Part shown: positions 19,800 through 31,646 of the stretch, piece after piece
How positions within the stretch are numbered: the first letter of the stretch is position 1
Layout of the letters: the number at the start of each line of letters is the position of its first letter
Source of the DNA: Vairimorpha ceranae
Lineage: Eukaryota; Microsporidia; Nosematidae
DNA length: 64,000 nt
Assembly (NCBI RefSeq): GCF_000988165.1
Contig: NW_020169296.1
Location: 1 to 64,000 of the forward strand
Direction: 5' to 3'
Notes under the pieces: generated by a model
The model's database searches: none
What the model was told of the DNA's origin: nothing
What the model saw: only the letters and a program-made list of their open reading frames with translations
Program-made: the position numbers and the translations under genes

Positions 19800-20627
19800 T
19801 TAAAAACTATTAAAATATAAACTCTGCACATTATTTTTTGTTTTATTAATTTCTTTACTTGGTTGTACTCCTTGATTGTCCTCTTTAATCATTTGTTTAA
19901 TTTTATTAAAATTAAGTCGAATTTCTTCAGTCACAGATGATCTGTCTAATTGATTAAGTAAATTTTCGGTTTTTTCTATTAAATTATTCAATTCATATTT
20001 TTTTAAATTTTCAACAATATTATAATACTTTTTTATACTTTCGTCCTCCATAACAGGAGTCCTAGATTCAACCAATTTTTTTGCCATATTTTCATTTTCA
20101 AAAATTAAAAGCCATTTTGAAATGTTAAGTTTTTTAAGTGAAATTAAAGTCCCAAATAAAGAAGCATAAGATTTAATATCTGTTTCTGTATGTTTAAAAG
20201 AATCAACTTTATTAAAAATAACTTCATTGGATTTAGATACATCGGGTTTACTTCTTGTTACCATATCATCAAGTTTTCGCTTTTTATTTACTCCTTTTAA
20301 TTCTTTATCGTGGGTATAAATACAATTTTCATTAATACATTTATCATTATATTTACAGGGTCTACGTTTATAAATATACAATTTACCAACAATATGTTTG
20401 GCTTTGTCTTGAATTAATGGATTTAAAGCTTCAACAATTAAATCAAATTTATTTTCACTTATTGAAGATTTTATAGTATGTTCTATAATGTTAATAACAT
20501 CTTCAGCAACATTTGAATCCTCAATTGCAGAATAAATAATATGCTTTTGACCTTCAGAAAGTGGAGTTTTAAGAATATCTTTTTTTTCTTCTATCCTTGG
20601 CATATTTTTTTCAGCTTCCATAAACAT
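19800..20627 (-). CDS. CCCH zinc-finger plus degenerate RRM protein, RBM26/27 (Rmn1)-like
   Basis: The 275-residue protein has a helical N-terminal region (about 15-85) that could be the PWI-like fold. A single CCCH finger follows, CKYNDKCINENCIYTH (C91, C97, C102, H106). An RRM-like segment (about 150-205) reads YASLFGTLISLKKLNISKWL and then a strand-helix ending AKKLVESRTPVMEDESIKKYY. That last phrase parallels 'A..AISSTEAVLNNRFIKV.W' of RBM26/27. These proteins link nuclear polyadenylated RNA to the exosome. The C-terminus is helical. TTCCCC immediately precedes the ATG. The domain order supports the call; the sequence is very diverged. Confidence 0.6.
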   Translation of the reverse strand: MFMEAEKNMPRIEEKKDILKTPLSEGQKHIIYSAIEDSNVAEDVINIIEHTIKSSISENKFDLIVEALNPLIQDKAKHIVGKLYIYKRRPCKYNDKCINENCIYTHDKELKGVNKKRKLDDMVTRSKPDVSKSNEVIFNKVDSFKHTETDIKSYASLFGTLISLKKLNISKWLLIFENENMAKKLVESRTPVMEDESIKKYYNIVENLKKYELNNLIEKTENLLNQLDRSSVTEEIRLNFNKIKQMIKEDNQGVQPSKEINKTKNNVQSLYFNSF

Positions 20628-20682
20628 GGGGAATTTTTTAAAAAATAAATAAACAAACCAACAAATAATAAATAAATTTTAT

Positions 20683-22026
20683 TTAAGGATGACATCTCCT
20701 TGTATTCCTAGGATATAATGTTGCAAATTCAATATTAGTATATCTCATAAGTGCCATTAAAAGCCTTTCAAAACCAAGTCCATACCCTCCGTGACTACAA
20801 GGCCCAAACCTTGCCATGTCTAAATACCAATCATAATCTTCAGGATTAAGACCTTCCCTTTTAAATCCATCAATTAGTTTATTGTAATTATCTAATCTCA
20901 TACTGCCTCCTACAATTTCTCCAATACCAGGATAAAGTAAATCAAAGCTTTCAGTGCATGTTTCATTAGAACTATCTAATTTCATATAAAAAGGTTTATG
21001 CTCTACTAAAAAATGGGTCATTAAAACAGGCTCTCCCTTGCCAAATCTTTCGCAAATAATTTTTTCGCGTGAATCCGGAATATCGTCCCCAACTACAAAA
21101 TCCGTATCGTCGTCTTTTTTTACACCTTCATCATTCAAAAATTTGATAGCATCTACGTATCTTATTCTTTTAAATGGGCGTTTAGGGACATTTTGCAATT
21201 TTATTTCTGGATAAAGATCTTTTATTTCATCTCCAAGTAAGTCATAAAATCTTTTAATAGATTCAGTAACCAAATGTTCAATGTTATTAATTAAATCTTC
21301 AAATTCAATATTTGCTAATTCTGCTTCTACATGAGTATATTCACTTAAATGTCTTGTAGTATTACTTTTTTCTGCACGGTACGACGAAGCAATACAATAT
21401 GCTCTGTAAGCTACAGGTGCAACTGTCTCCAAATAAAGTTGCGAAGATTGTGTCAAATAAGCATCCTTATCATAGTATTTCAATTTAAAGAGAGTTGATC
21501 CTCCCTCTACTTGTGTCTGAACGATAGTAGGTGGAGTAATTTCAATAAAATTACCTTCATAAAATATGTCTCTTATAATTTTTAGTAAAGAAGATCTTGC
21601 TTTTAAAAAAAATCCTCGCTGTTTATTACGTAACGCCAAATGGCCGTATTTCATCATTGTGTCAAAACTTGATTCTTTATTTAGTGGAAAAGATGGTGCA
21701 ATAGCATCATTAAAAATTTCAAGTTTTTCAACTAATACTTCAAATTCTGCGTTTTCTTTTTTCGATTTGTTCTCCTGAATAGTTCCGTAAATAGTCAATG
21801 AAGTACATTTTGTCAAATCGATCTTTTTTTCATAAACACATTTTATTGATTTAAATTGACATGTCAGGTCAAAAAATGTAATGGATTTTCCTGTTCTGCA
21901 GCAATCTACCCAGCCAAATGTTTTAATTCTTTTATGCATATCACTCTTAGAAATTTCACTTAATTCAATTGATTTATAATCATTTTTTATTTTTAAGTTT
22001 TTTAAACTGACTTCTTCGTAAACCAT
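20683..22026 (-). CDS. NARS1: Asparaginyl-tRNA synthetase, cytosolic
   Basis: A 447-residue class IIb synthetase. The N-terminal OB-fold (residues 30-110; KRIKTFGWVDCCRTGKSITF) binds the anticodon. The catalytic core has motif 1 (ITPPTIVQTQVEGGSTLF), motif 2 (YRAEKSNTTRHLSEYTHVEAE region) and motif 3 (GGYGLGFERLLMALMRYTNI). The 'VEGGSTLFKLKYYDKDAYLTQSSQLYLE' region distinguishes AsnRS from AspRS. It ends ATLYPRNTRRCHP, the normal AsnRS terminus. It charges tRNA-Asn in the cytosol. GCCCCTATT precedes the ATG. Confidence 0.95.
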   Translation of the reverse strand: MVYEEVSLKNLKIKNDYKSIELSEISKSDMHKRIKTFGWVDCCRTGKSITFFDLTCQFKSIKCVYEKKIDLTKCTSLTIYGTIQENKSKKENAEFEVLVEKLEIFNDAIAPSFPLNKESSFDTMMKYGHLALRNKQRGFFLKARSSLLKIIRDIFYEGNFIEITPPTIVQTQVEGGSTLFKLKYYDKDAYLTQSSQLYLETVAPVAYRAYCIASSYRAEKSNTTRHLSEYTHVEAELANIEFEDLINNIEHLVTESIKRFYDLLGDEIKDLYPEIKLQNVPKRPFKRIRYVDAIKFLNDEGVKKDDDTDFVVGDDIPDSREKIICERFGKGEPVLMTHFLVEHKPFYMKLDSSNETCTESFDLLYPGIGEIVGGSMRLDNYNKLIDGFKREGLNPEDYDWYLDMARFGPCSHGGYGLGFERLLMALMRYTNIEFATLYPRNTRRCHP

Positions 22027-23479
22027 AATAGGGGCTTAAAAAATTGTTTTTAGGAAATATTAACACATAGATTAACAATAATTAGCAAAAAATATAGCAT
22101 CTAAACACAGCTCGTCTTGCTTCTAGAAAATATATTATTAAAAGAAAACCAATTTACATATATGTTTCTACTACATCATACAAGAATTTCTGTAAATGGC
22201 ATGCTACTAACAAAAATATTTAATATATGAGAAATTTTAAAGTATATTTTATTTGCTAATAATAACTAATACGATGTAAAAATTAAATTGTATTTTAGTT
22301 TATATTCACTTGTTTAAAAAACAACTTATGGTTATTTATATAATTGAAAATGTGTTACAGCTGGCATTGTTATTTTGTAAACCCATTAAACTGTGATTAT
22401 ACTTTTGCTTATAAAGCACAAGTTTGATGGTATTTATTGCCAAAAATAAATGGCAGATCGTTGTTTTTAAGGCAGTACTCAATTAAGCTACCGAATTTAG
22501 AAATACTTTTGGTAAATTTACTTCTTAATTGCATTTTTTACTTTCTTGTGGCGCTATTTATATTTTAAGTTTTGATTAAATCAAAACATTCTTTGTTTCC
22601 ATCAATCATTACAACTATCAGATACATTTGTTGATACGTAGAAATGTGACTGTTTTAGATTACACCAATAAATTTAGAATTGAAATGTTATGATTATCCA
22701 TAACATTAATATTTTAATGTATACAATAGAAAAAATTTTTAGTAACACTAAATTATTTAAGTTTTTATTTTTAAATTTCGCTCGCCATAAGCCCGGCCAC
22801 GCCATAAACTCAAACATGCCATAAGTTCGAACCTTATGTTAAAAATTTAAACATAAGAATATCTGGTCTTTAATTTTTTTAATTTTGCTATTGTAAGATG
22901 CCTAATTTTATTTGTATATAAATTACTATACGCATTATACATTTTTTTCAAATGGTTTTGATTTATCATTTAAAAATAAAATCGATTAAGTTAATTAATT
23001 TTAATAAATATAAAAAAAATATAAGAAAACTTTAAAAATGACACTTAAAGAATAAACACTATTAAAAAGCACATGTTTTAATTTAAAATGAAAAATTACT
23101 TGGGGTGTTAATATCTTGTTTTAATAAAAAAAAAGTTAAAACTTTAATTAAAAAGCGCAATAAAATAGAAAAAAAATTAGTCTAAACAAATAAAAATAAT
23201 TTTAATTACTTCTTTGCATTTTTTAAAAAAAATTTGATATAAAAGAAACAATCTTAGCACATTTAAAAATGATTTTTTAAAAAAAGTTATAAAAAGTATC
23301 TGAATGTTAAAAAAAGCTGCAATAATTTTCTTTTTTTATCCTACAAAAACAAGAAATTTTGCAAACAAGAAGTAGTAAAATTAATCAAACATATTATTTT
23401 TTTATTAAACTCATCTATACTACCTCTAAAGAACCATTAAATTAAAATTTTACAGAATTTTTTTACAATATTTCAACAA
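22027..23479. other. Start of the 8 kb gene desert, AT-rich
   Basis: No coding frame was recognised. A GC-richer patch at about 22785-22830 repeats the word GCCATAA four times (GCCATAAGCCCGGCCACGCC within it) and is foreign to its surroundings. It contains TTCGAACC but does not fold as a tRNA. Confidence 0.45.
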
Positions 23480-24615
23480 TTTTTACAGGTTGTAAGTAAA
23501 AAAACTCTTGTGCATTTTTTTGGTTTTGCAATATTATTAAATTCTTTTTTTATAAAAACATAATTACTAATATTAAAATTATAAACAGAATTGTGGACGC
23601 ATTTTTTGTCCGTATGCGCTAAATATTTTTTGTTAATAGTAATTTTACCTGGTTTTATTTCCTTTTCATCATTAATAATTTCAAATTTAATTAGACCTTC
23701 AACCTAATTACTCGAGCTTTCATCTAAAGGACGTACTACACTATTGAACCCTGTTTGGCTCATAAAAAGATTGAATAATGACTTATTGGTTGCAGATTGT
23801 ATTGCTACATTGTATTCATAAACCATTTTATTCATAATCGTCAGCCAATACACCATCACACAGATGCTTTTGCGAATAACGTGTGAGCATTTGATTAAAT
23901 ATTTCAATTTAACTTTTGCTTTGTAGGCGTCTCTATCTTCCATGAATTAAAACAATGTTTTTTTCATCACAAAAATCAATCAAACAAGAATTTCTAAACT
24001 CTTTTCCGTTATCAAATTAAATTATTTGAAGATCATTAAGTTTATAAAAAGCCATTTTAAGACATGAAAGAATCTCGGCTGCAGTCCTTAGATTTGAGGA
24101 CATAAGTAATCGTATATGTAGAATATACATCTATACCTATAAGTAACCAACCAAAACATCATTTTGTTTTGCGTAAGTCCGCATATCAAAAAGATCAATG
24201 ATTAACTTCTCAAAGGGCTTCTTAGAAAGAATATGCTTAAACCTTTCCTTTGTCTTAAGGGTTTGAGGTTGTAAACAAACATTACACTCATTACAAATTA
24301 TCCTAATGACAAATCTGGGAATTGAAAAGTAAAATTGGTTGCACAACTAGTAAAGACGATTCTGACCATAATGGTTTAGATGCTGGAGTTTTTGTACTTC
24401 TATTTTCATAAAAAGCACTGTTCCTTCCACAAACACCCGTTTATGGCAATTTTCTGTATCCCTTAGATAAAGTAAATTATCTATTAAGATAAGCAGCTCG
24501 GCCTTTTTTTCAAACGATACTTAGTATGCTTGCTGCCATCTACTGTCGTATCCTCGCCTTTAAGAATCTTTGCGATGTTATCGTATTCTTCTTGCGATTT
24601 AATAGTAGGCCTCAT
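23480..24615 (-). pseudogene. Decayed retroviral-type (rve) integrase gene, copy 1
   Basis: Read on the minus strand from an ATG at 24615. The opening frame has SQEEYDNIAKILKG and KHTKYRLKK, then shifts at an A-run. Next come LLYLRDTENCHKRVFVEG, LQHLNHYGQNRLY, then a zinc-binding piece (CNECNVC) with KKPFEKLIIDLFDMRTYAK. Further on are LQIIQFDNGKEFRNSC (second catalytic Asp region) and YNVAIQSATNKSLFNLFMSQ (C-terminal core). After an in-frame stop the frame continues with KKYLAHTDKKCVHNSVYNF. The order is that of integrases of the KRBA2-like kind often annotated in microsporidia (from memory). Stops and frameshifts make it inactive. A second diverged copy lies at 60000-61095. Confidence 0.7.
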
Positions 24616-25269
24616 AATGGCTATTGTAAATTTCCTTCTACTGAATTTTGTATGGCTAAAAGTGAAAGTATTAGTAGCAATGGTACAGTTGTTTTATAAA
24701 CGCTTAATTTGCTTAAGACGTTCAATCCTTAAAAAACGTTCCTATACATACGGTTCTTGTGATGCAACTGTCTTTAGACATATATTTGTGTTATATGTAT
24801 GTATGCGATATATGCAACTACATAAATATGTATCTATTAAATTGTTAGCACAACATTGGAAATTGTGATTTGTAAATCAAAATTCAAATTATGTTGTAAA
24901 ATATTCTACAATTAAAATTTACTTACAAAGAGGCCCATTAATAGAAGGTTTCTAAATTCAAAAAAAAAGGTCGTGTTTCAGCGCTGTCGCTCTTCAGGCG
25001 TGCGACAATAGATGTTATTATGAAATACATGACGCCAGTCAAAAAAAATTTTAAGATAAAAAAAGATTTGAAAAGCGCTTAATACCTCTTTAGCATCAAT
25101 ATCTAAATCTCCAGGGCCAAAATATGATAATTTTTGGCTATAAGAGGGGCTATGAATGAAAAAAAAATTTTAAAAATTGCAAACTACTAAAAATGGAGAT
25201 TATGCTAAATGTGCAGATTATTTCATAAAAACAAAAACCTTTTTAAAACATTTATTTTTTCTTAAATAA
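24616..25269. other. Gene desert between two transposon relics
   Basis: No gene was recognised. The 112-codon plus-strand frame (24530-24868) is the antisense of the integrase relic and its upstream. A GC-richer patch at about 24970-25015 (CAGCGCTGTCGCTCTTCAGG within it) may be another relic. Confidence 0.4.
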
Positions 25270-26200
25270 TAATCCAAGAGTTTTAAAAGAGATTTCACAG
25301 ATTTTTTCCTATCGTAACCTTCAATGTTATTTCTTCTCCACCAGTATTCCTAAACATAACCAGGAATTGCAAATCCTGGAACATCTTTTCTTGTTTATAT
25401 TAGATTTAAATAAAAATCATTCGCCTTATATCGGGATTGTATGGGATCCTTCTTTATTTGTAAATCTCAATTCATGGTTAGCACCAATATGGTTTCTTTC
25501 AATACTTGCCACAGCGTATGGACAATGAAACATAGCCATCTGTCTTTACAGCAAAACAAAAATAAATTATACTTTTTAAATTTTAAAAACGTTTATTTTT
25601 TCTATTCTGAGCTATCTCTAAACTAGCTTTCGTAAAACTTTTTCAACGGTTTTAATTAATAACGTTTCTTCTTTTTATTTTATCATACCTTTCAGGGAGA
25701 CTTGTGAAGCCTGCCTTTAACAATTATGCTATCTTTGACTTAAATAGAATAGTCGCCTCTCAGTTTTATCTAATTCCTCTTTTAACAACATTAATTAAAT
25801 GCCTTTAAATTCTCTTAACAGAATTAAGAGGTACATATGGATCTATATTTTTTATATTCACAACTATTTCAAGCCAAGAATAAATTATAAACAAATATTC
25901 ATTAAACTGTACTTTTAAGCCCCTCTTTTACTCTTTTAACAATGAAGTTGATTGTTTACAACTTAAATTGGCATACCTTAACCGATAAAAATTTATAAAA
26001 ACTCCATTGTATTCTATTCGCATTTTCGACATATTGTTATCACATATCTTATTATATAAAAATATAAAATCACACCATTCTATTCCGTCTTTCAAATTTG
26101 TGAAAATTAGAAATCTAATAAATTTTAGTTCTTCTTAAACATTCATAAATTTAAGGGCTAAAAAGAATCCTCAAGTTTGCGTCTATTCCAGGGTAATGAG
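25270..26200 (-). pseudogene. Decayed IS1595/ISXO2-like DDE transposase, copy 1 (tentative)
   Basis: Minus-strand frames, heavily broken. Near 26120-25960: LKDGIEWCDFIFLYNK, MRIEYNGVFINFYRLRYANL. Near 25950-25830: VQFNEYLFIIYSWLEIVVN and IDPYVPLNSVKRI. Near 25740: VKDSIIVKGRLHKSP, at the place of the 'v.iDES....r.y..G' catalytic motif. Near 25390-25270: PGYV(stop)EYWWRRNNIEGYDRKKS. The order (zinc-ribbon-like region, helical middle, D-E-S motif, WRR near the end) and the size (about 900 bp) fit IS1595-type transposases. The identification rests on short pieces, but the clearer copy at 58930-59300 supports the presence of this family. Confidence 0.45.
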
Positions 26201-29200
26201 TTTAAAAAAAGTCGAATTACCCAGAAATAGGCTATAGCGCCAAATCTTAGAAAGTATCTACTTAATACTAACTTAGGTTCCTCTATCGTGTTTGTGTGTA
26301 TAATTGTTTTATTTTCTACAAATTTACAGAATGATTAACGCTTCCGTTAATATAATCGAAATTGTCGAAAGTAATATTGTTTTTCTCCTATCAGTATAAA
26401 TAATACTATCTTTAGAATATTGCTCTATAAAGGTTACTAATGTATCATTTTTCTATTTTCTAGTTTATGAAAAAATTTCCTATTTTCTGGCATTCTTTAC
26501 ACCATTACCAAGCCCCTTATACCTTCTACACAATGATTATGATCGTATTTACTCTGGTATTTATTTACATGTAAAGAAAATTTTATTTTTTAATTTTTAA
26601 AGAAATATGAATTTTCTAGAAAAATTACATTATTTAAATAAATTTATATTTTTACTTCATGAGAAATGAAAAGATCGGATAGACATTTAATTAATAAGAT
26701 TCATTATATTAAATATAAGAGCAAATTAAAAATACAGGACACAGAGAGGCATAAATAAAGAATAATTAGAATCTTGTGTTACCAAAAGGCTGGCCAAGGC
26801 GAGAATGTTATTTTATAAGACGAGAAGAACTATTTTTATTGGGCATATATTATTTATTAAGCTTTTTAAACAGCTTTCTTTATTGTTCTGAAACATAAGG
26901 TTGCAGATTATTTTCTAACGTTTCAGTTCAGAAGCTTGAGTCCTATGGTTGGCGGAAAGAAACCTCCGGTAAAATTTTGTTTTTAACATAGATATTTACC
27001 ATATAAATGTGCCATTTACATTCCCCAGATTTAAAATTATTTATTTTAGCAATGAAATTTGAGTTATAAATTTAAAAATTTTCTACAATTTTACTATTAT
27101 CTGTTTTAAAATTTGTGATATAATCTCACATATTGGTTGAAGACTGCGAATTACTTTTTTTCTTATTAATTTATTTACATGATAAGTCATAACTACGCAC
27201 AGATCTTAAGTATTATGAAAGATTATTGGTGCTCATTACTTTTGGAGTAAAATCTTAAAAGAAAAATCATGTAATGAAAATTTGTATAGTAAAAAGTCTT
27301 TAACAATTTTAACTACAGAGCTTAGAAGCGATCTTTAGCCTATAAAGACCAGAATATTAACAACACACCCATGACTAGTGTGGGTAAAGAGTATTTGAAA
27401 ACAAATACAACTTCTTGGAAACGCGTTAAAAAATCACCATGTTGGTATGTTCTTTCTTTCTTTTTAAGTTTTTTTATAGAATATTTTTCAAGTTAAATTT
27501 TCTAGCTTCATAGTATATTTTATCTCATATGTATGCCTTGATTTAAAACTGGTTTGTGTTTCATTATTGCTTAAGATTGTTTTTAGTCATTAAACTTCCT
27601 AGCCTCTTGAGAGGCGGTTAAAATAAAAGTATTGTTCTAGAATTAAACAGATAAAGGTTTTTTATGCTTTTTTTATTAATAAATTAATCTCTTTTTTTTG
27701 TAAATTCTTTATTTAGCTTCTATTTCCTGTGATAATATTCTGAATATAACATTACTCTCTCCTTTTAATATTACCTATGAAAGAAAAAATTTAAGAAAAT
27801 TAAATTTAAAAAATAAAGTAAAAATAAAAAATTATTAAGTGAATTCGACAAAAAAATTATAAGTAATAACATGCAGCATTTTAATATTATTTTTAAAAAC
27901 GCCAAAGAAATAAGCAAATTATTGTGTATTTTTTATCTCATTTATTTTTTGATGTCAATTGCTGAAATTATTGCGGTAAAAGTGTCAGTAGATGAACTAT
28001 TGCCGACCATTAGAATCCCTTAATCCGAGTAATCTTTTAAACTTTCAAGAATATGAAAATCGATTTAATACTCTAAGCAAACAAGAAGAATTTAAAACAA
28101 TCATAATGCTACCAAAATTTACTTGAAATATTATTGTGTTTATTTGATAGCCCACAAGAATAAATTATAAAAAAAATTATCCCCAAAAAGGATGTTATAA
28201 GATTAGAGAAGCAGAATTCATTTCTTTTAACACCTTAGTCTCCTTTAGATCAATTTAGGGACATGATCATAAATAGCATTGCCAATTTCTTATAATAGGG
28301 TTGTTTAGTTTTACCACAATAGTTGTTGATTCTTGCGTTAAATTTTAGAATGTTTTTTGTTTAAACTATATTTGTGATAAGATCAATATCTAAAATATTG
28401 CATATATTTAAAGATGTTGTGCAAGATTTTTTAATATAAAAAATTTAGTTAATTATTAATGGACTGACTAAATAATTATTATAGCTAATTAATATTTAGT
28501 AAATATAACAAAAATATGTAATATGAGGCTGTCTTTAAGTTTTGCTTAATACTTTGCTCCAAATTTATTCTTGCATTTCTACAAGTAACAAGCTTTAGAT
28601 TAAAAACATTTAATTATGTATAGGTCAACCCCTAACATAGCTAGTTAAGTCTATTTTATTATTGCTAAAAAAGTTTTTTAATAACCTTATACCTAATTTT
28701 TGTCACACATTTCTTGCAGCGTTTCTTTGTATTTCTATTTTTTTAAACTATATGCTATGTTTTTTAACATTTTAAGTTTAAAAAATATTTTTCTATACAT
28801 ACGGTTATAAATAATATTTTGTTATACATATGATAATCAATAGCATGTTGAAAATTCTCAAATTTATTTTAATTATTAATACCACTTGATAGAAAAAATT
28901 TAAAATAGAGAATTCAGTTGTATAAAGGCAAGTTTCTTTTTTACATTATTTTTTCACTTTTGTATCGATTAAGCCTATTTCATATGTTGATTTTTGTTCT
29001 TTTCAGCTCCAGCTAATATTAAATAACAATTCTTTTTTACTACAGCGGAATTCTCTCAAATGTTTTCTTAAGATCATTAATAAAATACACGCATTAATTT
29101 GACCCATTTTTTTCAGCTCCTTTCTTATATTTTGCCAAAAATTAAAAATTAGTTATCATTTATTTATAAAATTTTCAGAACAATGTCACAATTTCCCCTA

Positions 29201-30413
29201 AAAAAAATTTATGCCATCATTTCGCCTTAAAAAAATTAATGTCATCATTGTTTCCAGAAAAAAATTAAATGGCTTTTGTATTATAAAACCCTAAAAAATT
29301 GTTGTTAAGTGTTGTTACCTAAATAGGTGGTTATCAGAAAACATGGGTTTATTTATTATGTAAATATATACTTGAATATGTCAAATATCTTAAGCCAAAC
29401 AACACATTGATAATTGGCATATGTCTTGCTCTTCCAACATTAAGAAAGCAATAATTTATAAATTCATTGATTACCTTTTTGACGAATGTATGCAACTGAT
29501 CCAAATTATAATTATATAAATAAAATTTAATAAAAATTTAAATCAATGTAAAATTAGTTAATTACATTAGTTCTAGTCTAGCTAAGTTATTAAAATAATA
29601 AGAATCACGTAAAAATCTATATAATGGTAATACTTTTGCAGTATACGTCTTACTTATACTTTCTAACATTCCCCGGCTACTAATTCGTTTTCTTGTAAAT
29701 ATTATCTAACATTATGATCCCTTTGGATGTTAATTTTTTGAATATAAACGTAATTTAAAAACTTTAAGTTTTAAATGAACACAATTTGGTAATATGTAAT
29801 GTTCTATTTAAAAATTGTGGCTTTTTGACATTTCTTCATTAACATATCTCGTAAAAATAATTACACTAAAGTATGGAAATTTTTTAAAAAACTTTTTTTT
29901 AAATTAAAGAATTATTTAAGATTTCTTCACTTTGCATTAATTCGCCCATTGCGCAAATAATACAACTCTAATCTAAAATTTTATAAAAAAAATCAATGTT
30001 ATTATTTCTTGAAGAAGTGACATTGATCAAAATTTTCTTAGAATTTCTTAAAGTATAAATTTTTTAAAAAAAATTTAATTTTACTACAAGAGCGTATAAG
30101 CTCAATCTAAAATAAGATTTGTCAATTTCTTTTTTGTTTATTAGAGTTTCTGCTCCTTCCTTCATGAAAAATTTTAATATTTTTACTTATCAATGAGTTT
30201 CAACCCCGTGTTACACAACTTTACGTAAATTGCAAGACATCTACGGCAAGTCATTTACCCAAGTACTATTTTTAATTTAGAGTAATACAAAGAAATGCTT
30301 TTTTTAAAAACCATTAATTACATTTAATAATAATAAAAACAAATTATTTTTTTTAAAAATTGTTTTTTACAAAAAGTTGTTTTTTTCATAAAAAATTATT
30401 TTTTTTGCGACCC
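26201..30413. other. 4.2 kb gene desert with short coding-like fragments
   Basis: No intact gene is seen. Fragments that read like former protein are KDQNINNTPMTSVGKEYL followed by TSWKRVKKSPCWY (plus, about 27342-27455) and NPSNLLNFQEYENRFN followed by KQEEFKTIIMLPKF (plus, about 28020-28122). Neither was identified. The region looks like transposon-derived decay mixed with low-complexity AT sequence. No structural RNA was recognised. Confidence 0.4.
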
Positions 30414-31646
30414 ATGGATTGCATTTTTATTTACATCATTATGTTTTTTAAGCTGATAAGGTTGTCGTTATTAGGCACAAATAAAAATGCTGATGACCTT
30501 AGTGATTCGACACCTCAGTTAACAGGAAAAAGGAAAAAATTAGATCCTACCGAAGATCTTAAAAACTGTTTTAAAAGAAGCTGTAATAATTTTTCATCAC
30601 TTGAAAATAATTCAGACAACACTCTAAAAAAAATTGCTACTACAAGTTGTCATTCAAAAAATAATTACGATTCTGTAAAAACTCCCAATTGTCATGGCAT
30701 TAAGACTGAGGAAAGTTCAAGTTTCAATCCTTCTGATTTGCCTTTAAAATTAAGTCTAAAAAGTAGAGATTCTCTGAGTAACTGTGCTTCAAATACTGAT
30801 TTTTTAAAGGAAAATAAATTATGCGCTAAAAAGAACTCAAATATGTATAACACTTCAGAAGCTATACCGTCTGTTAAGTGTACAAATTGCACTTTAGAAC
30901 GATGTACTTGTAAAGTTATAGTTAAACACACAGATTCTGCATCAAATCCCATTGTTAGGGATACGTTAATCAAAAGTTATGAGGCTAAAATCTGTCTTTT
31001 AGTAAAAAAACTTGAGAGATTATTTTTTGTTTCGGATCGTTATTATTTAAATTTTCCGCAAATGAAAAATATAACATTTTTTAAGAATTTTTATTTACTA
31101 AGTTTTACAAATATTTCTGACAAAGACAAAGAAAAATTTAAAAAAATCAAAAAGATGTGCTCAGACAAATTAATTCCTGTAAAATACGCCGAATTAACTA
31201 TTATTTCTATGTTTCAAAACATTCTTGGGCTTCGAAATACTGATAGCTGTGAGTTTCAAATTATAATAACTTGTTTGAGACATATGTTAGTTGTTTTTAA
31301 CGAAATTAGTAATTCTTTTGATGAAATTAATATAAAATTGCGTGGATTAATCTTTTTTGATGATAGAATTAGTTACCTTAATTATAAAATTGCAAAACTT
31401 ATGACAAATCTACCGTTAGAAAATATGATTACTGAGATAAGCAATTTACTGAAAGTAATCGCGATTTTAGATCATACTAAAGCAAGTTTGTTAAAAAATC
31501 TTAAGATTCTTAAGGAAAAATTTTTAATTGGTCGAAAAAATTTAGTAAACATTGAAGCGTGTTTGTGGGATCTTAAAAGTTTATTTTTAAGTTATGACAT
31601 TCTTAATATTTTACTAATAAATAAAAATTTATTTGGTATAGTTTGA
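30414..31646 (+). CDS. Unrecognised protein with hydrophobic N-terminus
   Basis: A 410-residue protein I do not recognise. It opens with a hydrophobic stretch (MDCIFIYIIMFFKLIRLSLL) that could be a signal peptide or signal anchor. Then comes a long polar, Ser/Asn/Lys-rich, probably disordered segment (20-175) with a basic GKRKK cluster, and a cysteine cluster (CTNCTLERCTC, about 158-168). The C-terminal 220 residues are helical and regular. GCGACCC sits directly before the ATG at 30414, the start signal of this genome, so it is probably real although it stands alone between 4 kb and 1 kb deserts. It could be a lineage-specific secreted or membrane protein, or a very diverged core protein. Confidence 0.7.
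   Translation: MDCIFIYIIMFFKLIRLSLLGTNKNADDLSDSTPQLTGKRKKLDPTEDLKNCFKRSCNNFSSLENNSDNTLKKIATTSCHSKNNYDSVKTPNCHGIKTEESSSFNPSDLPLKLSLKSRDSLSNCASNTDFLKENKLCAKKNSNMYNTSEAIPSVKCTNCTLERCTCKVIVKHTDSASNPIVRDTLIKSYEAKICLLVKKLERLFFVSDRYYLNFPQMKNITFFKNFYLLSFTNISDKDKEKFKKIKKMCSDKLIPVKYAELTIISMFQNILGLRNTDSCEFQIIITCLRHMLVVFNEISNSFDEINIKLRGLIFFDDRISYLNYKIAKLMTNLPLENMITEISNLLKVIAILDHTKASLLKNLKILKEKFLIGRKNLVNIEACLWDLKSLFLSYDILNILLINKNLFGIV

Noticed and set aside
22800..22845. Possible tRNA suggested by TTCGAACC (T-loop-like)
   Set aside because: No matching acceptor, D-arm or anticodon arm could be drawn on either strand.
24530..24868. 112-codon plus-strand frame
   Set aside because: It overlaps the antisense integrase relic, whose motifs are recognisable on the other strand, and it lacks an ATG start.
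27360..27385. Hairpin-like ACCCA...TGGGT as a terminator or RNA
   Set aside because: The stem is only five pairs with a nine-base loop and no supporting context.
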